A DNA stretch of 64,000 bases from Gracilaria domingensis (taxonomy: Eukaryota; Rhodophyta; Florideophyceae; Gracilariales; Gracilariaceae), in contig VCMS01000011.1 of the NCBI GenBank assembly GCA_022539475.1, positions 62,001 through 126,000 on the forward strand, given 5' to 3'. Both the position numbers and the translations under genes were made by a program. Below, piece after piece: positions 52,166-63,100 of the stretch. The notes beneath the pieces were generated by a model. It did not search any database, was not told the DNA's origin, and was given only the letters and a program-made list of their open reading frames with translations. Position 1 is the first letter of the stretch; every line of letters starts with the position of its first letter.

Positions 52166-53071
52166 ATGAGGTTGAGGGATTACACCTTACCAAAAGACGG
52201 TCGAGAAGGAACGATTGTGAAGCATGGAAGAAAAAAATACGTGATACACGGCTTGATTGACAAAACAATCTCTGACTCAGTTTACCATGGATCGGCCATA
52301 CGAGGAAATAAGGTCGTCTTCCACGCTGAGCGAATTCACCAGCATGGGAATATCCTTGGAACTAAATACAGCATCTTAAAGTACCTTGACACTGTCGGCT
52401 TTGCAAACGTTCCCAGAGTCTTGTTCATGACTTCGGATCAAAAATATAACTATCTTGCTCTGGACAAAGTTGGCAAAAGTTTGCAGCACCATTTTCTGGA
52501 CAGGAAATGTCCATTCTCACTTAGAGCTGTGATGCTGATGACCTGGAAGCTTGTGAACATATTAGAATATTTACATAGTACCGGAGTTGTGCATGGACTT
52601 TTGTCTCCCAGCAAAATACTTACAGCTGCGACTCTTCGCGCGAAGGAAGAAATATACTTGGTTGGATTTCGATATGCTGTTAACTTTGTCGAAACTCCCA
52701 GTCCCACGAAGCACCTTCCAATAATGGATCCAGTATTTGCTTCTCCGACTCTTTATGAAGTGGGGCATGGTACAATGAAAGGAGACTTGGAAAGTCTTTT
52801 GTTCTCCATGGCTTTTCTGTTGAATGGGAGTCTTCCTTGGATTGAGAAGAGATCAATACTACATTTTGCTGTGCCCAGTCTGGATGATCCCATATATCTG
52901 CAAAAGAAGAATACAAGTCCTGAGGAACTTTTTCGTGAGATGCCGAATTTTATGACAAAAGTCTATGAGTATGTACGATCACTGTCAAATTTTGAAAGGC
53001 CATGCTACAGATGGATTAAGCTTCATTTCAAACAATACTTGATCGCTTTCTCAGGCCCGGGACAGAAGTAG
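52166..53071 (+). CDS. casein kinase 1-family pseudokinase
   Basis: 301 aa. The CK1 fold is clear: ALDKVGKSLQHHF (98-110) for the LLGPSLEDLF block, MTWKLVNILEYLHSTGVVHG (125-144), FASPTLYEVG (191-200) for the FASINAHLG loop, then GDLESLLFSMAFLLNGSLPW for the RDDLESLGY...GSLPW helix. The catalytic set is gone: the VAIK lysine is replaced in VVFHAE (H53), HRD reads HGL (143-145), the catalytic-loop Lys and Asn read S147 and K150, and DFG reads GFR (167-169). The Gly-rich loop is also unlike a kinase. So it keeps the fold without phosphotransfer chemistry, a likely scaffold or decoy. The frame is otherwise intact, which argues for a kept function. Confidence 0.85.
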   Translation: MRLRDYTLPKDGREGTIVKHGRKKYVIHGLIDKTISDSVYHGSAIRGNKVVFHAERIHQHGNILGTKYSILKYLDTVGFANVPRVLFMTSDQKYNYLALDKVGKSLQHHFLDRKCPFSLRAVMLMTWKLVNILEYLHSTGVVHGLLSPSKILTAATLRAKEEIYLVGFRYAVNFVETPSPTKHLPIMDPVFASPTLYEVGHGTMKGDLESLLFSMAFLLNGSLPWIEKRSILHFAVPSLDDPIYLQKKNTSPEELFREMPNFMTKVYEYVRSLSNFERPCYRWIKLHFKQYLIAFSGPGQK

Positions 53072-54363
53072 AATAAATCGGAAACCTTTTCCAGACATCG
53101 TTCCCGTCTTCAGCTTCGGATATTTCTTGATATACTATAAACGGCCTCGACTGTGGAAAAAGGAGGGTGGCAGTGACGCCTCGCAATGACACCGGAAAAG
53201 AATCATCTCGTGAGAATATAACTACTATCGTACACTTAAGGACTTCTTGAGGAACACTGTTGACAATAGCGATGGACCCCCACCAATTTGAAGACTTCAG
53301 CCTTAACCCCAGATTCAGCCATCGTTCTGTGTCTGAATATCGCAATGCCTGGAATTTTCTTTCATACAACATTTATATGTTCTCTCTTCTGTGTCCGCGA
53401 GTTACTGTGACAGGATAATTCCTAGCTCGCTATGCGTTTGCTAACAACCTCATGACTGCGATACGTTTATCCTTTGCATATCTGCTGCAGTCACTAGGCT
53501 ACACTTCTTTGGGCTGTGACAGTGAAGTGTTAGATCTGGACGACCACAGGCATTTCGGTATCGATGCCAATCGCCTTCTTCTTGCCCTTAATCTCTTCCT
53601 ACAACATCTAGAGAACGTTTGTACACGGCCACACCACAACAAAGCCCTGTTGCCGAAGTAACCTGCAGATGTCTGCCTACGACGACGCTTCTTCTTGCAG
53701 TCTTCATTTCGTTGGCCAATACCGGCATCGGCAACAGAGCAGCCAGTCACTTATAAACATTCTCCTACCCTGAATAAGCGGGCAATAGAAACGCCGAGAA
53801 AGAGACTTCGGAGAAGAACCATACACGGTTGCCTCCGTTCGAATGATCACTCTATGAGGGAGGAAAGCCAGTTCTCCAACGATCGGCTAGTGGCCTGCTG
53901 CTCGCTTGCAGCTAGCCAGGTGCCTTCCACAACGTGTCACCCAGGTTTCCGATGATCACTGGCAACCTGACTGATTGTCTGACTGATTCTAGCGACTTTT
54001 CGATAGTCCAGTACCCCAGTGGCTCGGTTGGAGCTTCGTCCTTCGGAGGGAAAAATTCAGCGAAACAGCGGTAGGATCTTCCTCCGATAACTGGCTCGTG
54101 ACGTACCGCCTGCTAGAGCTACATGGGGCATTTTTAGTCACGTGCCACCGTTGCCCGAGAGAGTGACATGTACACTGACCGATCGCTGAGACGAGTTTAA
54201 CGCCCTCCCAAGACGAATGTGCTCTATGCTGTTTCCCTTTTCGATGCACAACTGCACCTCTCCCTTCCCCCCTTAACATTACGTCATCTCATATGTTCCT
54301 TCTTCCTGCCGGACAGATTGGTATAGCAACTATTGGGCTCCTCCCTACCCGTCTTCTATTCAG
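53072..54363. other. intergenic, nothing firm
   Basis: No supported gene. Frames at 53452-53661 (+) and 53499-53750 (-) overlap and are equally unconvincing. Confidence 0.45.
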
Positions 54364-55156
54364 TCAGGGTGCACATGATTCGCGATGGGAAACACGAGCT
54401 ATGCATTTCAATTCTAGGCGTTTGACAAACCAATCTTCCTTGCTCAATACTAAATTTAGAGTAACGTGAACGAACAGATCAACGAAATTGTGCAGGTGCG
54501 GTCCCGATTGTGAGTTGGTAGGCAACACTTTGATCTCGTAGTCTCGTTGAGAGTCATACACCATAAAATTCTGCGCGGTCTGTCTGAGAACGTGTTAGCA
54601 AGCTTATTCCTTGACAACAACTTGATCCTGTGAAACATAGGTTGTCCTGAGTCACTCATTCTGCAGGTTGTGTCTGTTGGCGGGAAACGACGTTACGGAA
54701 AGTTGGACCACTTATCATCAGCGGCGCCCGGTCTCAGAGTACCGAATTTTAGTGGAATCACTTGACCTTGGGCGATAGGGGAAGATAGAACACTTGAACA
54801 TGGCACGCCCGAAAATCCCAGATGAAACGTCTGCAAATATGAGCACTCGACCCCAACAGTGCTGTATACAGAAGTAAGTTCGCGTTTCAAGATGCTCAAC
54901 ATATGTGGCGAACTGGGACATAGAAGGTGAATATGCCGGCATGCGGATCAATGAGAAGCTTTATATACATACATGATGCTCCATAAGATGACGCCTTAAC
55001 ATCAGACTTGTATCCACTTAGTGTGAATGACAGGGCTGGGAGGGTTGTCCGAGCATTAAGAACATTTACGGTCGAGAGAGTAAGCACATTGCAAACAAGC
55101 GCTATCAAACAAAAAGGAGCAGTGTTAATGCGCAGATTAGAGCGATGGGACTTCAA
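54364..55156 (-). CDS. candidate three-exon gene for a small secreted protein
   Basis: Tentative. Exon 1 (55156-54973) opens MKSHRSNLRINTAPFCLIAL and reads as a signal peptide, ending at a strong GTATGT donor. Exon 3 (54583-54364) reads FMVYDSQRDYEIKVLPTNSQ, then FVDLFVHVTLNLVLSKEDWF, preceded by GCTAAC and an AG acceptor in the manner of the proven introns here. A middle exon 54830-54743 joins both in phase, giving 163 aa. A second reading of the middle (frame ending WSNFP at a GTAACG donor) is also in phase with exon 3, so the middle is not settled. No family recognised. The evidence is splice signals and phase only. Confidence 0.35.
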
Positions 55157-55203
55157 AATGTACAGGGCAGAAAAGTAGCATGGCTATAGACCATCAGGAA
55201 AAA

Positions 55204-55650
55204 TCATTCGTCATAATCGCCATCGTCGTAATCACCATCATCATATCCACCGTAGTCTTCGTCGTCGTCACCCCATTGGACTTCCTCAGGCTCGTATGGT
55301 TCTTCTTCATGGTCTTCCTCATGGTCTCTCTCATGATCGCTACTGCTCACACTACTGCCTTCGTCGCTGCCCGCGTCGTCATCATGGTGGCTGCTGCTGT
55401 GGCTGCTGCTGCTGTGGTGGCTGCTGCTGTGGTGGCTGCTGCTGTGGTGGCTGCTGTGGTGGCTGCTGCTGTGGTGGCTGCTGCTGTGATGGCTGCTGCT
55501 ATGGCTTTCGTGGTCGGAGTCATGACGCCCTTCTTCTCCTCCATAAGCTTGTCCACTTCCATGTGTATAATGCGGACGAGCACTACTCGTATTATTGTTC
55601 ACATAGCGTTTCAAAGGTTTCTTAGCCTCTGTTCCGAGACAGGAACCCAT
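55204..55650 (-). CDS. N-myristoylated His/Ser-rich acidic protein
   Basis: Starts at Met 55650 (11th codon of the longer frame), giving 148 aa: MGSCLGTEAKK is a Gly2 myristoylation site with Cys4 for palmitoylation. Residues about 47-90 are a (SSSHH)n repeat, about 9 units with small variations. The C-terminal third is acidic with DHERDHEEDHEEEPYEPEE and ends in repeated YDDGDYDDGDYDE. The composition suggests a plasma-membrane-tethered metal-binding or mineral-binding protein. The opposite strand is open too (poly-Ala/Val), which is a by-product of the CTG/CAC repeats. Family unknown; repeat number is likely variable. Confidence 0.65.
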   Translation of the reverse strand: MGSCLGTEAKKPLKRYVNNNTSSARPHYTHGSGQAYGGEEGRHDSDHESHSSSHHSSSHHSSSHHSSHHSSSHHSSSHHSSSSHSSSHHDDDAGSDEGSSVSSSDHERDHEEDHEEEPYEPEEVQWGDDDEDYGGYDDGDYDDGDYDE

Positions 55651-56709
55651 TGTTTCGGCAGGATGATACAATCGGTTCACGTGATGGGAGAAGATGTCTC
55701 GTGGAGGGAGCTCCAGGTTATTGGCCGGGAGAACGCTTCAGTTAAGTACAGCCTCCTAGAACTCGATGCAAGGCGACTTAACGCGATAGCGCGGGGCCGG
55801 CGCGTCTACTTCGACGTTATCGATAAAGCGACGCTTCACGCAGGGTTGTCCAACGGAGAAGTCTGTTTTTCAATCTCGGATTTCGAATCCTAATTTTGCG
55901 TTGACTATCTTACGTTCCACAGTGTGGACTCCACACTGTCGGCGAGCTCCACTTTGGTCCACGTAGGATAGTACAGTACGTGGCACGTTGCGCGATCTGG
56001 ACTTTTTCCAAAAGGCACCAATATACCCCAGGTACCCGGTACCTTCGTAGTTGCTATCTTAAGGATAGCCCTCTTACCCTTGGATTTCAAGGCTTTAAAA
56101 GAAATTAAATTGCAGTACATTGCTGATAGTGTGGATGACTCATGCTGTGAGAATAGAACGAATAAGGCGAATATCTGGGGGGGATGGTACTAAATCGTAC
56201 TTGTGAGTGTTGCTCTTAACTGATGTATAAACGTAATGTTTTTGAACGCTCTAAAACATAAGTAAGAGCGTAAGAGTGACATTTGCAAAGAATCGTAACC
56301 ATTCCATATTCATGTATTCTAACTCGGATTTCTAAAACTGATTTCCGCATTGTATGATCTCTACTACCAACATGGTCTTCGCAGAAAGCAAATTGTATTC
56401 TATGAACAGTTTTGACGTTACGTAAAGACAGTTGTGAGAACTTTTGCAGCTGAGTGATGAAGAGCTCAATACGAATTGGGACCTGCTACAATGTAACGCG
56501 TGCCTGTCAACTCATAAAACCTTTCGAAACAGGTTTCCCCGAATCGCAGGGATACCAGCAGGCCTGGATACCAGTGTGTTTGTAGATGCCTGGTGAAGTT
56601 TGAGTGTTGTGAAGGCTGTCATCAGAGCCCGAAAAATAAAGATTCAGCCCCCCCGTTAGTTTATTTGTCTTTCGTAGTCTGAAATGTAGTAGGAAGTTTG
56701 ACTAGGCAT
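55651..56709. other. intergenic with a GTACC patch
   Basis: Upstream of the His/Ser-rich gene and at the 3' side of AMT. A plus frame ending at 55893 has protein-like codons after 55684 but no motif. CCAGGTACCCGGTACC and an AGGATAGC inverted pair lie at 56029-56072, like the clusters at 4345 and 32160. Confidence 0.45.
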
Positions 56710-58119
56710 TTAAACCTCGTCGGCAGCTTCCTTAATCTCCCTCAAAGCCTCTTTCTCAGCCTCCGGGATGGCATCCTCGGGATAAGCCGGACCACCGTGC
56801 TTAGAGATATCGTTTCCCTCAATCTCAATCTCACGCGGGATACGGAGGAGACCGGCAGCCTTGAGAGCGAAGAAGAACGGAACAAGGAGAACAAGGACCC
56901 AGGCAATGATGATCAAGCAGCCGACAAAGTTAGCGAGCAAGAGCTTGCCGTAGCCGTCAATGACACCTGCAGACGGGTTATCGAAACCAGCAACTTCCTG
57001 GGCAGCCTTGCGGTTGAAGAAACCGGCTGCGAGGCAGCCCCAGAAACCAGTGGCACCGTGGATCGGGAAGGCCTCAAGCGGGTCATCAATCTTGAGTATG
57101 AGGAGGGCCGTGGCAGAAGCAACGTATACAACTGCGCCGATAGCACCGATGATAATGGCGGCCCACACATCAACAAACGCACAAGAGGCCGTGATGGCAA
57201 CGAGCCCAGCAAGGATACCGTTGAGAACGGAGATAAGATCAAAGTTGTGCTCCATGACCTTCTTGATGATGAGGGTCACAACACCACCGGTAGCACCGGC
57301 AATCGTGGTGGTGACCGCACAGCGCTGGACCGTGGCGAAAACACCTCCAGTGATACCGAGAGCTGAACCAGGGTTGAAACCGTACCATCCGAACCAGAGG
57401 AGGAAAGTACCGAGGGTAGCCAGGGTAGCGGAGTGACCTGGAAGCGGGATCGCCTTTCCAGTCTCAGAGTCGAAGCGACCCATACGCGGACCAACAATGA
57501 TAGCACCAGCAAGACCAGCGAAACCACCAACCATATGGACGACAGAGCAACCAGCGAAGTCAATCATACCGGTGCCGAAGTAGGAAGAGAGGAAACCACC
57601 TCCCCACACCCAGTGAGACACAACCGGATACACAAAGGAGGTAAGGAAGAAGGCATAGCCGATGTAAGCGTAGAAAGAAGTACGCTCAGCCACGGAACCG
57701 GACACAATGGTAGCAGCGGTGGCGGCAAAAGCCCATTGGAAGAACCATCCAGTGAAATCAGAGAAAGCCTCGCCATCATAGCTGGACAACGCGAATTGAC
57801 CAAAGCCAATGAATCCCTGAGCCTTTCCTCCCGGACCGTAGGCGAAGGCCCATCCGAAGAGATAGTAGGAAAGAGCACCGACACAAGCATCGAGGACGTT
57901 CTTGATGAGCACATTCTTCACATTCTTAGAGCGAACGGAACCAGCAGTGAGCATAGCGAAACCGCACTGCATAAGGAAGACGAGGTAACCAGAGAAGAGA
58001 ACAAACATGTTGTCAATTGCGGAGGCATGGTCGCTAGTGGTCTCAGAGAGTGTCAAGAGAGCACCTGCCACCTTCGTGGCGTCAAGCCTGCCGTTGGCAA
58101 TGAATTCGGAGGCAGTCAT
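56710..58119 (-). CDS. AMT1: AMT-type ammonium transporter
   Basis: 469 aa, eleven membrane helices as in the Amt/MEP/Rh family. Landmarks: FVLFSGYLVFLMQCGFAMLT (helix 1), the family signature DFAGCSVVHMVGGFAGLAGAI (with the first pore His), FLLWFGWYGFNPGSA, and ATGFWGCLAAGFF with the second pore-region block. The C-terminal tail is cytosolic and carries Gly/Pro and acidic residues of the kind used for allosteric control in AMT1 trimers. Imports ammonium at the plasma membrane. TATA-type box about 125 bases upstream. Codon use is highly biased, as for a strongly expressed gene. Confidence 0.96.
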   Translation of the reverse strand: MTASEFIANGRLDATKVAGALLTLSETTSDHASAIDNMFVLFSGYLVFLMQCGFAMLTAGSVRSKNVKNVLIKNVLDACVGALSYYLFGWAFAYGPGGKAQGFIGFGQFALSSYDGEAFSDFTGWFFQWAFAATAATIVSGSVAERTSFYAYIGYAFFLTSFVYPVVSHWVWGGGFLSSYFGTGMIDFAGCSVVHMVGGFAGLAGAIIVGPRMGRFDSETGKAIPLPGHSATLATLGTFLLWFGWYGFNPGSALGITGGVFATVQRCAVTTTIAGATGGVVTLIIKKVMEHNFDLISVLNGILAGLVAITASCAFVDVWAAIIIGAIGAVVYVASATALLILKIDDPLEAFPIHGATGFWGCLAAGFFNRKAAQEVAGFDNPSAGVIDGYGKLLLANFVGCLIIIAWVLVLLVPFFFALKAAGLLRIPREIEIEGNDISKHGGPAYPEDAIPEAEKEALREIKEAADEV

Positions 58120-58241
58120 TTTGCCTATCTGGTATGCAAGAGTCTTAGGCTCTCTCTCAGACTTCTCCTAGGAGGAAGGGTTTCAAGGGAGGGGGTGAGG
58201 GGATGGAAGGGGAGCCCAGGAGAATGGAAGGGATTGATGGC

Positions 58242-58247
58242 TATATA
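58242..58247 (-). promoter_or_regulatory. TATA-like box (TATATA) of the AMT gene
   Basis: TATATA within GCTTATATAGCC on the minus strand, about 125 bases before the AMT start codon. Confidence 0.55.
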
Positions 58248-59406
58248 AGCATTTGAGAATAGAGGAAGAACGCTCAAATAGAAACGCTTAAAGGGGCTGC
58301 TTCATGGGCAGAGACGGGGACCCAAGCAGGAAAATCACGAGAAGAAGTGGCCGTAAAAAATGAAGGGATAGACAGTTTCTGTGTATCACCGAGAATAGCG
58401 TGAGAGCGTTGAGGGCTTCAGTCTATGAACAAGTCAATTGCAGAAGGCCGGTTTGGCGGCCTGCCACGCTTGACCTGATTGAAGTGCTAGACTGATGGCT
58501 CAGATGATGATATGAACGTCAATCACAAGGAAATGGAATGGCTTTCTGGTGAAGCTTGCACAATGATTGTATCTGTTGCGTGAGAGCGAAGTGAACTGGG
58601 AGCGAAAAAGGGACAGGTGACGGTCATGTCAGATTGAAATGTTGCAAGATATGACGCAACTGGCAGCGAAGCTGCAGGAGTTGTGGACAGACAAGCGCAA
58701 GAGAGGCCCAGTGGGTGAAGGAGTTCAACGCATATGCTGAAGAATCGGGGCACCAACGGATGAGCATGGACGGGCTCAGGGGCCCGCGTTGGGAAGTGCA
58801 GTTTGCAACCAGCGTTTGTTGGCAACTGAAATGAGGACAGCGACGACTCATTATTTGCGGAGCAACGGCGTTGACGCGTGTCCACGTGAACAAGATCTTG
58901 GTCTGTACACGTAGACGACTTACAGATCTCGAACTGTCGGCGGTATGTAAAACAGACTTGATTGGTTTCTACGACACAACTCTTGGTCGCCAAAGGCGGA
59001 ACCAAACCGCCGCCAGATGGAAGAATCATGAGTAAAGAATCGGCAGCAGCGCGGCAAAGTCGAGCCATCAGACGTGTCCCACTCCCTGCGCCGCCAAATC
59101 GTCCAATTGCACGCCGCCCTCTGCGCGCCGGAGATTATCGCGTCGCGCCGCGTGTGTGCCGCACGTCATCGGGCAGCATCTCCTTCACCGCCACGCGACC
59201 CGTTCCGTTCTGTGATACGCCACGTCTGCAACGGCACATGCGCTCGGGACTTGTGCTCACGTGTGCTCGGTACGATCGAAGAGCTCACTTCATTCTGCCG
59301 CGATGCACACAGATTGAGGCCTCAATTGGTGGTCATTTACACTTCATGCACAATCAAACACTCACAGCATTACCTCCCCCTGTCCCGCCGCCCGCCGTCG
59401 GAGGCG
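58248..59406. promoter_or_regulatory. divergent regulatory interval between AMT and the SatP-like gene
   Basis: About 1.16 kb without a supported gene between two transporter genes pointing apart. Overlapping frames here are shadows. Room for shared control elements, none identified. Confidence 0.4.
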
Positions 59407-59414
59407 TATAAAAG
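59407..59414 (+). promoter_or_regulatory. TATA box (TATAAAAG) of the SatP-like gene
   Basis: GCGTATAAAAGCGG, 146 bases before ATG 59553; the same eight bases as the cupin TATA box. Confidence 0.75.
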
Positions 59415-59552
59415 CGGCGAGTTCTGTTTCTCGAGACGTCCACCACCGTCTTCCAAGACTGTTCCAACAGGTTCACCTTCTTGACTCTCGAGTGTTTTCG
59501 ATTCCCCAATCTCTCTTGCCTCCCTCTACCTGTCCTTTTATACTAACAACCA

Positions 59553-60251
59553 ATGTCGACTCTCTCCTCAACATCGCCTCGTACCTCATATGAGAAGCTT
59601 TTGCCCACGATAGCAAAGCGTCTCGATACTTTGGAAAAGGCGCTGCTACCGCTACCGGTCACAACCAAATCTTTTCGCCCTATCGCAAACCCAGCTCCAT
59701 TGGGTTTGCTCGGTTTCGCCGCTGTCTCTATTCTAGCCGCCATCCCGAAGCTAGAAGACAGAGCCAAGAACACCAGTCAACTCATCTTTGTGGTGGCTTT
59801 CTTTCTAGGAGGACTGGCACAGGTCATCGCTGCGCTTCTCGAATTCACCTGTAATCATCTTCATGCCGCCTCTACGTTTGCGTTGTTCGGACTGCATTGG
59901 TCCGCTCAGGCCATCTTGATTCTGAGCAAGACTTTGTCGTTTTCAAGCTTTACTCCTATTGATTCTCATGATGCGGCTGTGTACTACACCATTCTTACCG
60001 TTGCTACCGTGATGTTATTTGTGCCTTCTCTCCGAATGAACCGTGTTTTGAGTGTTGCACTGTTCTTTGTGATTTTCGCATTTGGATTTGATGTTCCGGC
60101 TGCTTTCGGCCACCATTGGGCTGAAGTTGGCTCTGGGGTGGCTGCAATTGCGGCGTCAATTCTAGCGATGTATATGGCGTTCGTTGAATTTGTGAACGAG
60201 GCATGGGACAAACAGTTGTTAAGTGTTTTCCCGGTGGATACTAAGAACTAA
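59553..60251 (+). CDS. GPR1/FUN34/YaaH (SatP) family transporter
   Basis: 232 aa. After a hydrophilic N-terminus comes the family signature NPAPLGLLGFA (about 46-56) leading into the first of six helices. The third-helix region has FALFGLHWSAQAIL, equivalent to the FxxYGxFW stretch of SatP, Ato1/Ady2. Later helices are VYYTILTVATVMLFVPSL, VLSVALFFVIFAFGFDVPA and GVAAIAASILAMYMAFVEFVN. Bacterial and fungal members carry acetate/succinate or are linked to ammonia export. The C-terminus lacks any extra domain. Paired head to head with AMT, so a role in nitrogen/carbon balance is a fair guess. Confidence 0.9.
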   Translation: MSTLSSTSPRTSYEKLLPTIAKRLDTLEKALLPLPVTTKSFRPIANPAPLGLLGFAAVSILAAIPKLEDRAKNTSQLIFVVAFFLGGLAQVIAALLEFTCNHLHAASTFALFGLHWSAQAILILSKTLSFSSFTPIDSHDAAVYYTILTVATVMLFVPSLRMNRVLSVALFFVIFAFGFDVPAAFGHHWAEVGSGVAAIAASILAMYMAFVEFVNEAWDKQLLSVFPVDTKN

Positions 60252-63100
60252 GATGTCTATGTAGATTCTACATCATTGCCGTGTTGGTTTGCATTTGTAG
60301 GCAGAGTTGAGAAAAGATTGTAAAACAGAAAAACATATATCGTAGTATGCGACAAAATCGTTCAAGTTTCTATCGAGCTTTGGTGACAAAGTCGCACGTG
60401 GAAGGCGAACATTCGGGCGCTTGTCGCAGCGAGTGTACCACCTTCGGTACTGTGTATAAGGCACGTCAGCATGGCACCTGTATATACGCGCATGTAAAAG
60501 CAATCAAAAGCTCGGTGATGACGTTACCTGGAAGAGACCCAAAGCTTGGACGGAAAGCTGCACGTACGCGCTTTCCCGACAGCGTGTCAGTCGACACGAA
60601 GGTGTAACAGTACGTGTACGTGTAGACTGAACTCACTGGACCTCTCGATTGCACAGCACATGTGCACACGACTATGATACGTGTACAGTAGGACAAATCT
60701 GGCAAGTTGCCCGTAAATTGTTCAGTGACAAATGCCCAAGACAACCAGTTTAGTTCCTCGCTAACTTATTGGTTTGCGAACCTCCGCGCTTCATAGTCGA
60801 TTCAAGGATTAATTTCTGATTGTGAGCAACCTTCATCATCGGCAGTGCATACGTACTGTATTAAAGTGGGTAACTCCTTGCACAGGTCAGAGCCTTCCAT
60901 CTTCAGAAAATAATCTGCGACACGCGGAGCCCCAGTCGAGTCATTGCAGGCAAAAAAAAAGAACCTTGGGACAGACAACGGCATGCCGCCCACACAATCT
61001 AGAGTTAGCTTGCAGATGTGGCCATCGCTTAAGAACTTGAGGAAAAAAATTTGACATGCATGCATGAAGTTTACAAAACGAGGACTACAAAGCAAATGGG
61101 ACTGAATCATCACAGAAGAGCCTTTGTCTCCTGGTTTGCATCAGTACCTGGCAGCTGACGAGAGAACGTTTAATACTCGTGAACGAAATGTTGATGCTTC
61201 TACCAGGACAACATGTTATATGTTGTATATGATGCTTTTACCAGGGTAAAACCGCACGGTCAGCACCACCTGGTCACGATTCGCTCTATGCTACAACAAG
61301 GAAGAGCATTTGCAGTTTGCAAGGGAAACGCTTGCGCCGCTTCCAATTACATCAGCATTGTTGCAATTGTTGCTACACATTTCTGGCAACGACACATGTA
61401 CGAAGCCTGTACTACGTGGACACTGGAACAAACCACACGTACCTGTACCGTTTTGCGGCCACTCGATTCAACGGCCGTCTTCATTTCGTGTCATCAGTTC
61501 GTGCTGACAGTCAAAGGCTCACCTTCGGTGGCGCGCTTTAAATTTGCGATCATGTTTGAAACACCTAACTCGTGCGCTTTTGTCATCTGTTTACCCTCCG
61601 CCCCGACTCCAGGGCGTTCTGATCCATGTGTCTGCTTCTGTACCCTGATAAACCTAAAAAATCCACAATTTTCGATACCATGAGCCCCTTCCGACCGCCT
61701 TTTTGCAATAACGTGCTGTTTGCAGCTATTTGTTTGACACTGCTGTAATTACAGAACACTCCTACCAAGGGTACTACAAACTTCTCCTTCCATCGCGCCT
61801 CGTATTTGTTTCTTCTGTTAGTATCAAAACTGGGTCAAAAACGAGTCACTCGTCGACCTCGAATGAATTTGATATGATCGTAGTCCATCTACAAACCATT
61901 TACTACCAGAGATATGAAGAGCTTGAACAATCAGCGTCCAGCGTTATTCTTCCTTACTCAGGTTATCGCCGGTGTTGCACTATTCAACTTCTCGTCAAAA
62001 CGCTCTTAAAGAGTACACGAACAATATAGTGGTGCTAAGGACCCTAAATGAAAGTCCTTCATTCACGCTCGCTCTGCCACCAATTAGAAACGCACCATTC
62101 ACTCTAAGCCCATTATACAAGAGACTTGAAGTCTCGAGAAGTCGAGTCTCAAGGCCTTTACTGGAATTTTCAGCAAAAAAGTACATACTCCAGCAGTCCG
62201 CCCAAAACTTTCCACCGATACTGCCTCAATTCACCCAATGAGCTTATGCGAATCGAACAACCAAGTAGCTTTGGTTTACGTGGCCAAAAGTCATGATCGG
62301 TGCCATTTCATTGCCCAGTTTCCAATGTGCCGCATTTCTTTGTCGAAGGCTTTTTCTAACAGGCTGTAATGTCCCGTAGAAAAGATGTCCAGTTGCATTG
62401 GAATCTGGAGCTCTGTACGATAGTTCTGTAGACGTATGTATATCTAGCATTATTCTCCTCTTGTATGAAAGGAAGTAGAACTTGTTACTACTCGTTCGGC
62501 ACGGTGATTCCGACATCACTATTGCTAGTGGAGCAAAATGAGAATGCGAGCATCAGGGCAGCAAATCGGCTCTCATGTCATTGTTGATCAAACCCCCCTT
62601 TAACAAGAAAAAGATACAGAACACCGTCAAATGATACCATGCTACCCGCTATTATCAGAGGAGAGCCCTATTTTTCTTCAAAGAGAACGGTTAAAAAAGG
62701 AGCTTACAGTACTGATGAGGATGTGATCAGCACTGCAAGAGGATGGAATCATTCTACGATTCATTCCAATCAGTGGTATATGATGCGCTGTCCTAAAGTA
62801 CACCAAATTATTATGCGTGCATGCAATTCTTCATTACCCTTAATAAGGCACTAACTTGAGCTCCTCAAGCCAACTTCTTCAATGAAACCACTAATGGAGG
62901 TTCCACATCCATGATATTCCATCGCGTATGTCGGCAAGACCTACAAATATTAGCTCTCTTTGACACGCTTTTCGCACTGAGTGATGAACTTCTCGTAAGC
63001 ATATGATTTGAGGGATTTTCGTACAGTCATAGATTTTGACGCTCCAAGTAATTTTGTGAAGCTTGCCCCTTGTTTCCTTCCGGCTTTGAGCAGATTCTCC
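60252..63100. other. gene-poor stretch
   Basis: No supported gene. Frames at 60802-61113 (-) and 61213-61683 (+) are the longest but show no family. TACGTG/GTACGTG short repeats near 60608-60625. Confidence 0.45.

Noticed and set aside
55180-55893. 237-codon plus frame rich in Ala/Val/Ile
   Set aside because: It is the antisense of the (SSSHH)n/acidic gene; the poly-Ala/Val comes from the CTG/GTG repeats. The minus strand gives a sensible lipidated protein.
56698-58248. long plus frames antisense to AMT (222, 158 and 271 codons)
   Set aside because: Shadows of the strongly codon-biased AMT gene.
60802-61113. 103-codon minus frame, somewhat protein-like
   Set aside because: No motif or neighbour evidence; length is within chance for this composition.
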